NCBI GenBank assembly: GCA_020736575.1
Contig: JAGPYM010000025.1
Coordinates: 372,001-436,000 of the forward strand
Length of the DNA: 64,000 nt
Direction: 5' to 3'
Origin: Thelonectria olida
Taxonomy: Eukaryota; Ascomycota; Sordariomycetes; Hypocreales; Nectriaceae
Made by a program: the position numbers and the translations under genes. Numbering within the stretch: position 1 is the first letter of the stretch; each line of letters begins with the position of its first letter. Under the pieces are notes generated by a model that ran no database searches, had not been told where the DNA came from, and worked only from the letters and a program-made list of their open reading frames with translations. This document shows, piece after piece, positions 1-10,069 of the stretch.

Positions 1-60
1 GGGCCGGGCCGGATACTAATCACCGACGGGAGAGACGAGACGAGCTGGCCCAGAGGCGAC

Positions 61-792
61 ATGAGTCGTCAAGTCTTCTGCAAGTTCCAGATGGCCGCAT
101 ACTCACAGGCGTGCCAACGCTACCCGATGCCTTGCTCGTGGTTCACTGTCAGCCGCCAGTTCGGCGAGGTAGCGCAGCAGGTGTTCTACTCCAAGGCGAA
201 CTTTGTGGTGCAAGGATGGAGCGAGCGTTGGCTCACGCCCATCTTCCCCAGCACCGACGCCGACGAGGCTCGATGTGCGCCCAGGTGCTTCCGCACGTTC
301 CTGCGCACGCTTGGATTTGGCGCGGTTCGCCGGATAAGGACGCTTAACCTCAACTTCCCTCCTATAGGGAGCACGTATCTGACTCCAGAGAGCGAGTCGT
401 GGGCCATGTGGCTCGAAACCCTGGACATCTTGGAGGCGGTGGCTGATTTACCGCGACTGCAGCTGACGGTGAGTTTCATGCGATACGGATACCCTCCAGA
501 CGCGGATGGGCTCGACTGGACCAGGATTGACCAGATGACGCTCGACTACGACCGGAAGATGCTGGAGGCGTTCAAGCAGATCTTCGAGCCGATGAAGAGG
601 CTTCGCGGCCTAAAGTCGCTGTTCATCTATCTCTCGTACCCGTGGCGAAGGCACTTGGATCACGTTCGGAGGGCGAATGAGCAGATGCTTGAGCGGAGTG
701 TCATGGGCCAGGCGTATGACTCGAAGAAGCGCGGGAAGCCAGATTCGAATTACTGGATTATACCGGGGATCAATGACTTGGGGGATCAATGA
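61..792 (+). CDS. Hypothetical protein, DUF7730/F-box-associated-like fragment
   Basis: An open frame of 243 residues near the left window edge. I do not recognise a catalytic domain. Residues about 25-55 (WFTVSRQFGEVAQQVFYSKA) resemble the 'previous-generation' helix pattern of fungal DUF7730/F-box-like proteins, where a conserved R-Q-x-x-x-E/V-A stretch precedes an aromatic strand. The rest is rich in W, L and R and looks like the loosely conserved leucine-rich tail of such proteins. The frame is still open upstream of the first ATG, so an earlier exon outside the window is possible and the true start is uncertain. It ends with a repeated GGGGATCAATGACTTG-type sequence around the stop. Family assignment is inference; a standalone hypothetical protein is the safe reading. 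Confidence 0.5.
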   Translation: MSRQVFCKFQMAAYSQACQRYPMPCSWFTVSRQFGEVAQQVFYSKANFVVQGWSERWLTPIFPSTDADEARCAPRCFRTFLRTLGFGAVRRIRTLNLNFPPIGSTYLTPESESWAMWLETLDILEAVADLPRLQLTVSFMRYGYPPDADGLDWTRIDQMTLDYDRKMLEAFKQIFEPMKRLRGLKSLFIYLSYPWRRHLDHVRRANEQMLERSVMGQAYDSKKRGKPDSNYWIIPGINDLGDQ

Positions 793-1315
793 CTGGCGGG
801 TGTGAAGAATCTCGATAGAAGAGGGGCCCTGCGCGAGTTGCCATAGACCACCCTCGAGACGTGGGCCTTGCTCAAGAGCCCCATCATGGTTAACAGATGA
901 TGCTTGCTTTTCATGATATAAATAGGACAGTACGATGTTACAAAACTCAAGTGATTTGTCGGCGAGAGATCACCTCCACACCGTGTGCATCTTGGTGCAT
1001 AATGTCATGCCTCCCCTAACAGGTATGCCTGATTACGATTTTGCCATGGGACAAATTCAATGAACTGACTCGTGAGACCAGGACCATAAATATTCCAAGC
1101 TAAACCTTCCCCTGGGTGCATGTAGGTCATGCCCGAACATGGTCAGTGTTCGGACGTAACTACCGGAGAAAAACGCGAGAAATACTGCTCAATTATCTAG
1201 AGCGTCTCCATATCTTCTTGTGGTGCTCTACCCATACACGTCACGTAGCCAGAGCTATAGACGGTTCGCGGCCTCATTTTGTCTATGTACCGAGGCCAAG
1301 GTGGCCTCTGCAGTA
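793..1315. other. Intergenic, no gene seen
   Basis: Moderately AT-rich spacer between the first gene and the 3' end of the CorA-like gene. I see no convincing exon, RNA or repeat here. Confidence 0.5.
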
Positions 1316-3543
1316 TTATCTCCAAAGCCAATGAGGTCGTTGCTTCCACCCATGAAAGATATGAGAAAAGAAATACAGTGCGACAAGTAGACCCAGAGTG
1401 GCCGTAATACTGCAACAAATTGCTACAGGCCGGCCGAAAAATGTCCCCAAACAGGACCCAACGATTAGATAATATTCAACAGACCAGAAAAGCATGTGTC
1501 TCCGGTTCCTATTAGTCAACGCAGATGCTACGTTAAACACACAAAAGAGGAGCGGCCCAGATGCCAACACAACAGCGCCGATGCGGTGGGGGACTAGAGG
1601 TGTCCCAATAGTTGCCCTACACATCATTCATTCATTAGTCTTGGGTTTTCTCCAAAAGCAATGTCTCTTTGCATTCACACTTACAGTCCAAGGCAAATAG
1701 AGAGCAGAATTCTGAATACTGTCCAGTTCTTAGACACGAATTGGATCAAGACTCGAAAAACGGCTCCCATGACAAGCGGCCCTAAGATGGTGCCGACTGT
1801 GAGGGGCCTGCGATTGTCCAGAAAAGGCTTAAAGTCCAGTTCTGCGACTCGCCGTTGGACGAAACATGTATATCGCGCTTCACTTCAGTCGAGTTTCCAG
1901 TCGATTCCGTGACATTGCGCCACCATTGGGTTGTTTCATCGATGGAATTTAGGTTCATCCCCATAAAGGACTGGACACCAGTGTCATGATCAGTTGGGTC
2001 GATGGTAGTGCAGAGCAGCTAGGGAGAACACTTACCGTGACAAACGAGAGCGGAATGTACAAGCCAGCGAGAATCGAAAGAATCAAGGTTCGCCTGAGCT
2101 GGACAAGGTCCATCTGGCTTTTGATTATGGCTATCCCGTCATCCAGTTTGCTCTCTACGACTCTTAAAGTCTTCTCAGTTTGGGCTTGAGAGCGGACGAA
2201 CTTGTTGAATACCTTCGCCCTTCTAGGATCTTCTTCTGGCCGGGGACGAGGTAGAAAGAGCACCAGTTGTTTTGACAACTTTTCAACTTGTCGAATGTTT
2301 GATTTTATGCCCTGTCGCGCCCCTTTCACATGATCTTGAAGATGGAGGAGATGGTACACCTTGCTGCCACTGGGATTTTTCCGACCGATGAATTTCTAAG
2401 TAGTCGACAGGTTAGTTGAACTCGATGCAGGAGAATGAGCCACACGATACCATTTGTTCGATTTCGTTCTCTACTAGGGAGACAAAGTCCGTCATCTCCT
2501 CCTGGGCCAAGCGAAGAATAGCAGCGAGCAGATCGTTGCACTGGTGCGCGAGAGGCATCCTTGCACGATGTGGTTTGCAGGCGCTTCGAAGCTCTGTTAT
2601 TCGGCGAACAACCCTGGGTGATTTCGCAAAAACCAGAATGCTTTGCCGCCAGTCTTCTTTGCTTCTGAAAAGAAAAATCTGTAAGAACTCTTTCCTTGGC
2701 TTGCTGCACGAAGGCTGCCAGGTGTACACTGCAAGATCCGAATCATAAGGGTCTGGTTTTTCCGGCCAGGTGAACCGAAAGCGCAGCCACCTCTTCTGAT
2801 GCCCTGAATTGGGCCCAGTTCTCTCCAAAAAGTCTGCTCTCAGAGGTAGGGGCGTTGCTGGCTGTTCATCTGAGAGGGAGTTCAAGATGTCGCTAACTTC
2901 TTGTCGCGAGAGGAATCTAAGTGCTCGCAAAAGGTATATGACACCAGACAAAGGCAGGGCCAAGGTAAATTGACGGAGCCGCCCAATTTGAAGAAGTTTG
3001 ACGTGGAGAGATAGTGCGCTGAGAAAGGCTTCGGTCTGCGTCGCGACGACACAGATGTGTAGGGCTGAATGGAGAGCCAGATCTTCTGCAAGGACGTCGA
3101 AGCACTGCATGACGGAACGAGTTTCGGGGAAAACAGTCTTGGAAGAACCGATGACTGTATGGCTGATGAAATCATTCAAAATGCCTGGTTGCCTGGAGGT
3201 ATACTGCACACGTCCTAAGAGGTACCGAGGGAATCCCGTCGCCCTGAGCAATTGAGTTGCTGGTTTGCTATCAGGCCCTAGGTTTGCTGAGGTTAGCCAG
3301 TTCTTGTCCGCAATACTCGGAAGGAAAAAAGAGCATTCCGAACGCACTATTTGCAAACAGTTCCCGAATCCTTTGCACGGCAATATTCAGGAGCTGCTTT
3401 GGATCCTCGGTCATCAGTGCCGATGTGTCGGCTTCTGTAGCACTAGGGTTTCTGCCTGTCCCACGAGGGGAATTATTCTGTCGAGTTGTAAACGTGGGCA
3501 GTTCGACATGTTCAGCCCTCTGCGTGGATACTTCGCTCCCCAT
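1316..3543 (-). pseudogene. CorA-like metal-ion channel protein, reading frame broken once
   Basis: Five exons can be joined on the minus strand: 3543-3317, 3243-2451, 2395-2036, 1970-1685 and 1616-1316, with consensus introns (for example GTATCG...CTAAC...TTAG at 2450-2396 and GTAAGT...TAG at 1684-1617). The second-to-third junction gives a soluble domain running into a helix, then LSFVT|SFMGMN. The G-M-N triplet after the first membrane segment is the signature of the CorA Mg2+ transporter superfamily. Further hydrophobic segments follow in exons 4 and 5. Exon 4 contains one frame break: a G-run at 1803-1806 (plus strand) is one base short of keeping the frame, which would otherwise give about 655 residues. 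A weak GTCCAA-donor intron could also skip the break, but would delete a hydrophobic segment. Either a decayed gene or an assembly error. Confidence 0.6.
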
Positions 3544-3940
3544 TGTGCCTGCTTTTCGTCTAGTCGCGATGCGAATATGTCCATAGACCCGACAGATTCC
3601 GAGCTGTGCCTAGGTAGGTAGGAGGAACTGTGTCCGCACAACCCAGTGGAATTAGGGACTCTGGGCGCCCTTTTATCAATTTCGGCTACCGATTCGCAGT
3701 TCCGTGCTGCGACTCTCAGCCGCGCTTTGCAGCAAGGTAAGACACGGGACGTATTCATATGGGCGGGTAATAACATGCTTCTACTGGATATCACTGCATC
3801 TCAACCTCGAGAGAGGGAAAGTACCACCATGTAGACTTAGACGTGTTTCCAAAAAATACTGACAGTATTAACCTTCCTAGAGTAGTGTCTTAAATAGACT
3901 ATGGGAAGTTAGTATTTCCTCCCATTCCCTTTCAATAATA
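3544..3940. other. Intergenic/5' region of the CorA-like gene
   Basis: Upstream region of the CorA-like gene on the minus strand, becoming AT-rich after about 3840. Open frames here overlap each other and have no splice support; no gene is called. Confidence 0.4.
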
Positions 3941-4497
3941 CTAGTTATAATCTGAACTGGCCATGCTAACTGTGTCTAACTCCACGTCCATTTCCTCCAG
4001 TACAAAGAATTCCCCCTTTTTATGGGCATCAAATCTAGTGAGGAAGAGGTAAATAACGAGTAATTCCGGCCATGTCGCAAAGATGACGTTGAGAAAATAA
4101 AGGTACCAGCTAGGAGTTGGGTAATTGAGACAAGAAGAAGTTACTATCAAGTCTAACGCAACATATTCCATGTGGCATGGCACTGTATTCATAAGGATTA
4201 GCGTGGAAGTTGTCTAATACTATTGACAAAAACAGTATTGGCAGTAGCTCGAATCACCCACAAGACAGAGCACAGGAGGTACACAATTTGTGTCGATGAG
4301 AGCTATTGGGGTTTAGCTAAGCATGAAAAGTAGAAATAGAATGGCACCCTTACTATTAGAAGTAAGTGATCATGCAGTTTAGCTGTGACCCAAATTGCAA
4401 ATACTAAACTTGGGCAAGAAAGAATAAGCATCCATATAGAGCATGCTAGATCGATTTGGAAAGCTGTCGCGAGATAGTCAAGGCCGGAACCGTCCTG
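3941..4497 (-). pseudogene. 3' part of an unrecognised multi-span membrane protein gene, possibly a relic
   Basis: Three exons join in frame on the minus strand: about 4497-4354, 4302-4221 and 4182-3941. The introns are GTAAGG...CTAAAC...ATAG (51 nt) and a 38-nt GTATTA...CTAAT...ACAG intron. The translation has three hydrophobic segments: one around LACSIWMLILSCPSLVFAIW, one around VYLLCSVLWVIRA, and one around WYLYFLNVIFATWPELLVIY. An acidic tail EEMDVELD precedes the stop. The charged loop after the second segment and the Y-x-x-F-x-V/D third segment recall fungal RTA1/DUF-type integral membrane proteins, but I cannot name the family. A start codon and the first exons were not found in the AT-rich DNA upstream, so the gene is either incomplete or has exons I cannot see. 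Confidence 0.4.
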
Positions 4498-4871
4498 TAA
4501 CCACGAGCTGGCTGATTTTCAGAGTAATCAATGGATCTTTCAACCCCGAGGTAATAATCATAGCAGTCTGCAGCCTGCAGCCTGCATCTGCATTTTAGCA
4601 TTGGGGCTGAGCAAGGCGGACTGATGCATGTGCAGGTAGAACCGCGCCATCTTGCTACTAATTCCGGCAGCTGAGCAAGCATTCGTGTGTCTCCCTCAGC
4701 CCAATGGCGGATTTTTTACTGCTGTCGATGCAAATGAGAAACAATTCTTCACGGCAAGGCTTTCTAGCCTTGGGCTAGTGCTCGGTTGCTAAAACAGTCT
4801 CACTTCGCGTCAGTTTGGCTCATCCTTTACGCATAACCGTAACCTTCGACACAGGTCTCGGCTTCAAGAAG

Positions 4872-5357
4872 ATGAGCCGTCCACTTCTTCAAGACCACGA
4901 CGACGTTCCCCTCGCCGACTTTAGCCAAAGATCCTCCGACATCGGCGGCGCATACATTTCACGGCAAGCTGAAGAGTCGATATACCTGACAGGACTGCTC
5001 AACGCGGATGCAAATGGAGCCGCCGAGTCAACACCAAGGGCCCGAGTTGAGCCAAAACAGGACACGTCCTGGGTCAGCAAGACAAGGAAAAGCCTGGCTG
5101 GATGGCGAGTTGGCGCATTGTACTTTGTTCTGGGAGCGTTAATATCTCTTATTCTCAATATTGTTCTTGCAGTTTGGGTTCCTACAATGGACTCTTTCCG
5201 CTACGGCATTGGGGTCCTGTGGGGAGCAATCTTTGTCGATGACACAGGGGAAGGTCAGGATCGGGTTGGACATTGCTGCTTTACGAGCAGTTTGGTCAAA
5301 CGACCAAAGCCGGGTCTTTTGTATGCTGGAAGGGGTGTGACATGCAAAAAAGAATAG
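4872..5357 (+). pseudogene. Truncated N-terminus of a DUF6536-type membrane protein
   Basis: About 160 residues starting at the ATG at 4872 (an in-frame ATG at 4815 is also possible). A polar N-terminal tail leads to residues KSLAGWRVGALYFVLG and a hydrophobic stretch ending ILNIVLAVW, then a short G-I-G loop. This W-R-x-G-x-L...L-N-x-x-L-x-x-W arrangement is what I know from the first membrane segment of fungal DUF6536 proteins, which are normally several hundred residues long with more membrane spans. Here the frame runs into unrelated sequence and stops within 50 codons, and the next gene's 3' end begins 55 bases later. No downstream exon was found. Reading: a truncated remnant. Confidence 0.45.
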
Positions 5358-5411
5358 TTATTAGAAGCTAGAATTCCAATCTCAACCAGAGTACTACCCA
5401 ATAATGCCAAA

Positions 5412-7942
5412 CTAGGCAATGTTGACAGTATCTCCCTCCCACGCCTCAAGCCTGACCACCTTCTTGCCTCGCCTGTTATATGCGATGACACCACGCTTCC
5501 TCTGGCCATATGCCGGGTCGCCGCCAAAGAACTCGTTGGTGATGCGGATGCTGCGGTTGTTGTTGATGCTGTCTCTGACCCTGTTGACCACATTTCCGTC
5601 TCCAATAATGTCTTTGCCTCCGTAGGTGATGCTGTGGATTTCCAGCTCGGGGCCGCTGTTCCACTCGTTCAAGATTCGGTCCTTCTCCTGACGGTTTCGC
5701 TCAGCCTCGCCCTGGACCTCGCCAACGCGACGTTCCAAGCTGGCCTTCTCCTGTCGAGCTTGCTCCATCTGTTTCTCACTCTCCTTGACGGCTTTTCCCA
5801 AGGCGTTGACTTTCTCGGCGAGAGCTCTCTGCTCGTCCTCCTTTGTTTTGATGGCAGCTTGGGCCGACGACAGATCCTCTTTGAGTTGCTTCTCTCTGGT
5901 GTCGCCCTGGGTCTGTCGCTCTGCACTGGCAGAGCTCTCATCCTTTTGGCTGGCAACCTGCTGGGAGAGAGAATCGTTGTCGGCTTTGAGTGCGTCGCGC
6001 TCCTTCTTGGCCTGTTGGATTTCCTCTTCTCGGCTGACACACTCCTTGATCTTCTCCTCCAAGTCGCTCTGCAACTTGGCAATCTCTTCGGGAGTGAGCA
6101 CACGCTTCTTGTCAGTCTACAAGCAGTTGTCAGCAGATTCTAAGAAGTGTCACGGGTCGGAATCAAGTCGTACAGGCAACAAGAGTCGGAAAACATGGGG
6201 ACTCAGGTATCGCCAAGTGCGGTACGGATCTGTGGCAACCTTGGGGTCTGCGGTGACGTCGTTCACCTCGCGCACAATCTTGATCATCTCAAAGCGACAA
6301 TCGCGTGCTGCACTGTCCATGCCGAAAGCATCTGCCGGGTACGGATCAACCTTGTTGGCTGGCAGGGGCTGCTCTAAGGTGATTTGATCTTGGTATTCGG
6401 ATCTCGCTGCGAGTGCCCTCTTGGCATCTTCATATGAAGCCATGCGCTTGTCGAAGTCGGCGTTGATCTGTTCGCGATACGAGATGAGCTTGTCAGTCGG
6501 CTCGCGCTTGGAGACGGTAGAAACGCCTTGGTCGATTTCCTTGATGGCTAGAACGCGCTGCCAGTTAGCAACATTGATAATACAAGTCAAAGGATGGAGT
6601 TTTACTTTGGTTGATGTCCTCCCACATCGCCTTATACTCCTATTATCATGGTTAGCAACGTAAAGCGTCAAACACACCAAAACCCTACCATGTATGCGTC
6701 CAGAAGGCTAGACGTGTAGATGCCAGCGATCTCGTAATCAAGGGGCGAGCCCTTGACCGTTTGCTCATGGAAACTTCGCAGGGAAGTGTACTTGGTGAGA
6801 ATGGCACTGTCATTCATGTCAGAATAGTCCGTAGTTTGGGTCATACGAGAGGCGACGTACAATGTCTTTTGAGGGCCTGAAAACTTGTAAGCGTAGTCAT
6901 GATAGAGAGCGAGTGAGACTTACAAGCTGCAACCTTGTCCGGAAACTCCATGGCGACCTTGGTCAAGGTAGGGATGTCCCATTCCTTAACGTCATCTGGC
7001 TTGATATCGCCACCGCCAGACCAGTTTATTCTGTGTCATCCAGACTGATTAGCTGCTTGCGATACATTTGAGACGCTGAAGGAGCATGGTGGCTTACGTG
7101 ATGGTCGTGTCCACCGTCTGCTTTTTCGTCTCGTCCTCCTTTTTTCCCTCAGCCTGCCCCTCTACTGACGCAACTTTGAAGTCCGCCTTGATTTTAATTC
7201 CGCCGCCAATCAGCTTTTTGTCCTGTTCATCGATGAGCTTCTTGAGCACCGTGGCATTAAGAACGCCGCCCTCAATGAAACCAGAGATGAAGCAGTCGCC
7301 GTACACCTCGTTGAACTTGGAAGCCGGCACGTTGGGGATGGGGGTGAACTCGGTGACATCATCGGCAACTAGCCTCTGGTTCGTCACCTGAACCTGAATG
7401 TTGTACTTGGAATCACTGTTGATAAACTTGGTCGTGTCGACAAAGTTGGCGTGAGCTCCGCCACCACCGCCGATGGCAGCGCATGTAATGGTGAGGGCAC
7501 CTGTTGAGCACAGTCATGTCAGCGGTTGAGGCGACACAAAGACGAAGAAGGCTGCCAACCAGAAATGTTGAGTGATTTTGAAACATCACTCAAACTGTCG
7601 ACAAACTTGGCCTCCCAGCTGACGACTTGGCTGACGTCGGCCTGACCTCCCTCTGAGTTTGTCTTGACAAAGCTGCCTTGGGGCTTGGTGAGTATGCCCC
7701 CTTCGTTGCCGGAAGACGCTGGAAGAGACTTGGTGTGGTCAACAGCGCGCAGGTCTCTCTCCGAGGCACGCTTGCCGTCGGGCTTGCGGACAATGTCATT
7801 GACGCAGAGTTGCTGAGTGTAACTGTTGAAGCTGCAGAGTGATACAGTTAGCCATGTGTATGCGAGCGAGCTTTGGACCTAGAGGAATCTACCCCATGCC
7901 AATGCGCATGGCTTCATTGTAGGGAGCCAGCATGAGAGCCAT
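5412..7942 (-). CDS. Perforin-core-like protein with coiled coil and C-terminal beta domain (paralogue A)
   Basis: Nine exons join in frame to 692 residues: 7942-7893, 7831-7560, 7500-7098, 7030-6924, 6876-6861, 6806-6689, 6639-6606, 6547-6174 and 6116-5412. No signal peptide. The N-terminus (APYNEAMRIGMGFNSYTQQL) and a central VYGDCFISGFIEGG, an NWSGGGDIK motif and an AILTKYTSLRSFH motif are shared with the gene at 10070-11720. The Y-G-D-x-F-x-x-G pattern followed by G-G resembles the MACPF/perforin core (Y-G-T-H-[FY]...G-G), which is inference only. Unlike its paralogue it carries about 130 residues of coiled coil rich in E, K, Q and A, then a small domain with ITYGGKDI and FFGGDPAYGQRKRG, resembling a DUF3395-type beta domain. 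Exon 5 is only 16 nt. It shares a promoter region with the gene starting at 8521. Confidence 0.75.
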
Positions 7943-8520
7943 GGTGTCGAGTCGTGGCTGTTGGAGATTGGATGTACTGAGGGGCAGATGGTTGTGAAGT
8001 TGGAGAGTGAGTGAGTGAGTGGCTGAATCTTGCAGCTCTCGTCAATATATATTCTACTGATGTTTCTCTGATAGAGGTGGATTGAAACAACTCGCAGGCA
8101 TCATGTAGCTTCAACCTCAGCCCCCAACTCCGCCTCCTACCAATACAAGCTGATAATCCTCATTCGAGCCCGCCCAGCCTTCATTGGGAGTCTAGACTTC
8201 ATTGCAAGGTCACTTCAGCTCCGAATTGGCCTACCACTTGACATGGGGGGCTTCCTATTCTAGATTCCGACTATTGTGTCACATCCTCCCTAGGTCCTTC
8301 AGCTCCATCTTTGCAAGCCACAATTGACGGGCTCGCGGGCTTACCCGTCTGGGGGGGACATTAGTGTCTAGGCGCTGTGGACTAGTTTATTTAGTGGACG
8401 TTCCACTCTCGAATGGTCTGGTTGATTCCCATGCCCGTTGAGGCATAAATTCGCAGTAGGCGTCGTGTAATCCGTAGCAAGGCTCCAAGCCGAGTAATAC
8501 CTCCTATCCAGGCCGCGAAA
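7943..8520. promoter_or_regulatory. Shared divergent promoter region of paralogue A and the 8521 gene
   Basis: 578 bases separating two divergently transcribed genes. It contains a GAGTGAGTGAGTGAG run at about 8004-8022 and no open exon. Co-regulation of the two genes is an inference from the arrangement. Confidence 0.45.
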
Positions 8521-9564
8521 ATGGGCATTCTCCAAGACTTTCCCACCGATCCTTTCACCCCGAGCCTGCGGTACGCTGCAACTTGCCGGGTGCCCATCTA
8601 TTTGCCCTGGGCAAGCGAGTCCATCAAGCTGGGCACCTCTTTGGCCGTTGCACGCGGCAGTCAGACCAAAAGCCAGTTCATGGACAACGGCAAGACGGCC
8701 TTTTCCCATTCTTCGCTGCAACGGAGCCAGCTGGTCTTCACGAGCGCCTCCAGCGGCGACGTTTCCTCGGCACAAACGTTCGGCGCAGCCTCCGCGTCTG
8801 AGCACGTCAACTTTACTATTTCCGGCCAGATCGGGGGTTCGTTCGCTGGGGCAAAGGCGAGGGCCAACTACGAAAAGAGTGCGACAAACAGCAATAGTGT
8901 AAGTGAGCTTTCCGCACCGCCAATAGTTCCGGTGAACTAACGCAGGCGCCCCCAGAACGTCACGCGAAGCCTCCGGACTACCTACCGCAGCGGCCTGGTC
9001 ACGTTCCTGAACGAACCTGAGCTATCGGAAGAGGCGCAAGCTCTATTGCAGACCTCGACTGAGGCCTTTCGAGAAAGGTTTGGCGAGTACTACGTTGCCG
9101 CGTACGTCCTCGGCGGCTCGAATGCGAGCACCCTAGGCGGTGCCGCTGCGATGGGGGCCTTCTCAAAGGACCTTAGCGGCACCTACACGGCGCAGATCGG
9201 ATGGGGCCTGATCAAGAAGTCGGGGTCTTTCCAGGATCATGAGCGCTCTAGCAGCTCAATGGCAGTGGCGGCCCTCGCCGGGTACGACACGCTCTCCAAA
9301 TGGAGCACCGACTCTAACGCTAGGGACGCTGCTTCGTACCAGCAGCTGGTGAACGCGGGTGCGGAGAATATGGACCGCGGCTGGGGCCTCCCGGGCCGCG
9401 TTGCAGCCAAGACGGGGGAGATTGGTCTTGGTCTGGAACCACGAAGCCGCGTCTACTGGGATAAGTGCGAGACGCTGTGTCACGATGGGTTGGTCGTCGA
9501 GCTTCTTTTGCTGCCTTATGCGCATCTCCGTCAGTACGTCTCGGCCTGCTTGGTCAAGAAGTAG
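8521..9564 (+). CDS. Perforin-core-like protein C, intracellular
   Basis: Two exons, 8521-8898 and 8956-9564, with a clean 57-nt intron (GTAAGT...CTAAC...CCAG); 328 residues, no signal peptide. The N-terminal half has Ser/Ala-rich beta-like sequence (HVNFTISGQIGGSFAGAKAR). Next comes a helix-rich stretch ending EAFRERFGEYYVAAYVLGG. That F-G-[ED]-Y-Y-V-x-x-Y-x-L-G-G motif is familiar from fungal proteins with a MACPF-like core and parallels the YGDSFISGF-x-EGG motif of the two neighbouring paralogues, though overall identity is low. After it comes a repetitive A/G/S-rich segment. It lies between the two paralogues and is divergent from paralogue A. Function unknown; a pore-forming or lipid-binding role is only suggested by the motif. 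Confidence 0.65.
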
Positions 9565-10069
9565 TTAGTTACGCCAATAGTTGTTAGGTATTGAATTTCT
9601 TGCGTCGCCTAGATTCGCATTTGACCTAGCCAGTGTTCCATTTCGGGTGCTCAGCTCTCGAGGTGCATCTCTCCCTTGTCCCATTTGGGAACCCTCAGCT
9701 CCCCGCATGCCAAGGGTGTAATATTGATAATATTGACATCGTCGCAGCTAGACATTCTCTCTTCCCATTTGGGACGGCTCAGCCCGCCTCTTTTCAACAC
9801 TATGTTTACAATTACGGCATCTAGACACTGCAATACCTCTCTCTAGCTTAGCGCTTCTAAGTGACTTGACAGTCTGAAACGAGCGTCCTCAACTAACAGC
9901 ACCATGCTAAGGAGAGGCAGCCAGGCATACAGTTCGATTGATATAAGAAGACAGTTCTCATAATATCCTTCACTTCATTCCAGCACTCAAGACCAAATCA
10001 CCTCGGTTCAACTCCCTATTCCTCATCTTGTCCCTCCAACCCCAACTCCCACTTCTCTTAATATTCACA
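9565..10069. promoter_or_regulatory. Upstream region of paralogue B
   Basis: Intergenic 505 bases carrying three copies of a 22-24 bp direct repeat (see the repeat entry), a TTGATATAAGAAG TATA-like stretch at about 9937-9949 and a CT-rich leader ending AATATTCACAATGG before the start codon. Confidence 0.4.
9636..9785 (+). repeat. Three dispersed copies of a CCATTTGGG...CTCAGC direct repeat
   Basis: Copies at 9636-9657 (TTCCATTTCGGGTGCTCAGC), 9679-9701 (TCCCATTTGGGAACCCTCAG) and 9762-9785 (TTCCCATTTGGGACGGCTCA). Each pairs a near-palindromic CCCA-TT-TGGG with CTCAGC. They lie 285-435 bases upstream of paralogue B and could be regulator sites. Confidence 0.5.

Noticed and set aside
5255..5605. 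Minus-strand frame ending LASNNYSFLHVTPLP, superficially like the second segment of DUF6536
   Set aside because: It is mostly the alternative frame of paralogue A's last exon, and the remainder opposes the strand of the DUF6536-like fragment, so the likeness is taken as chance.
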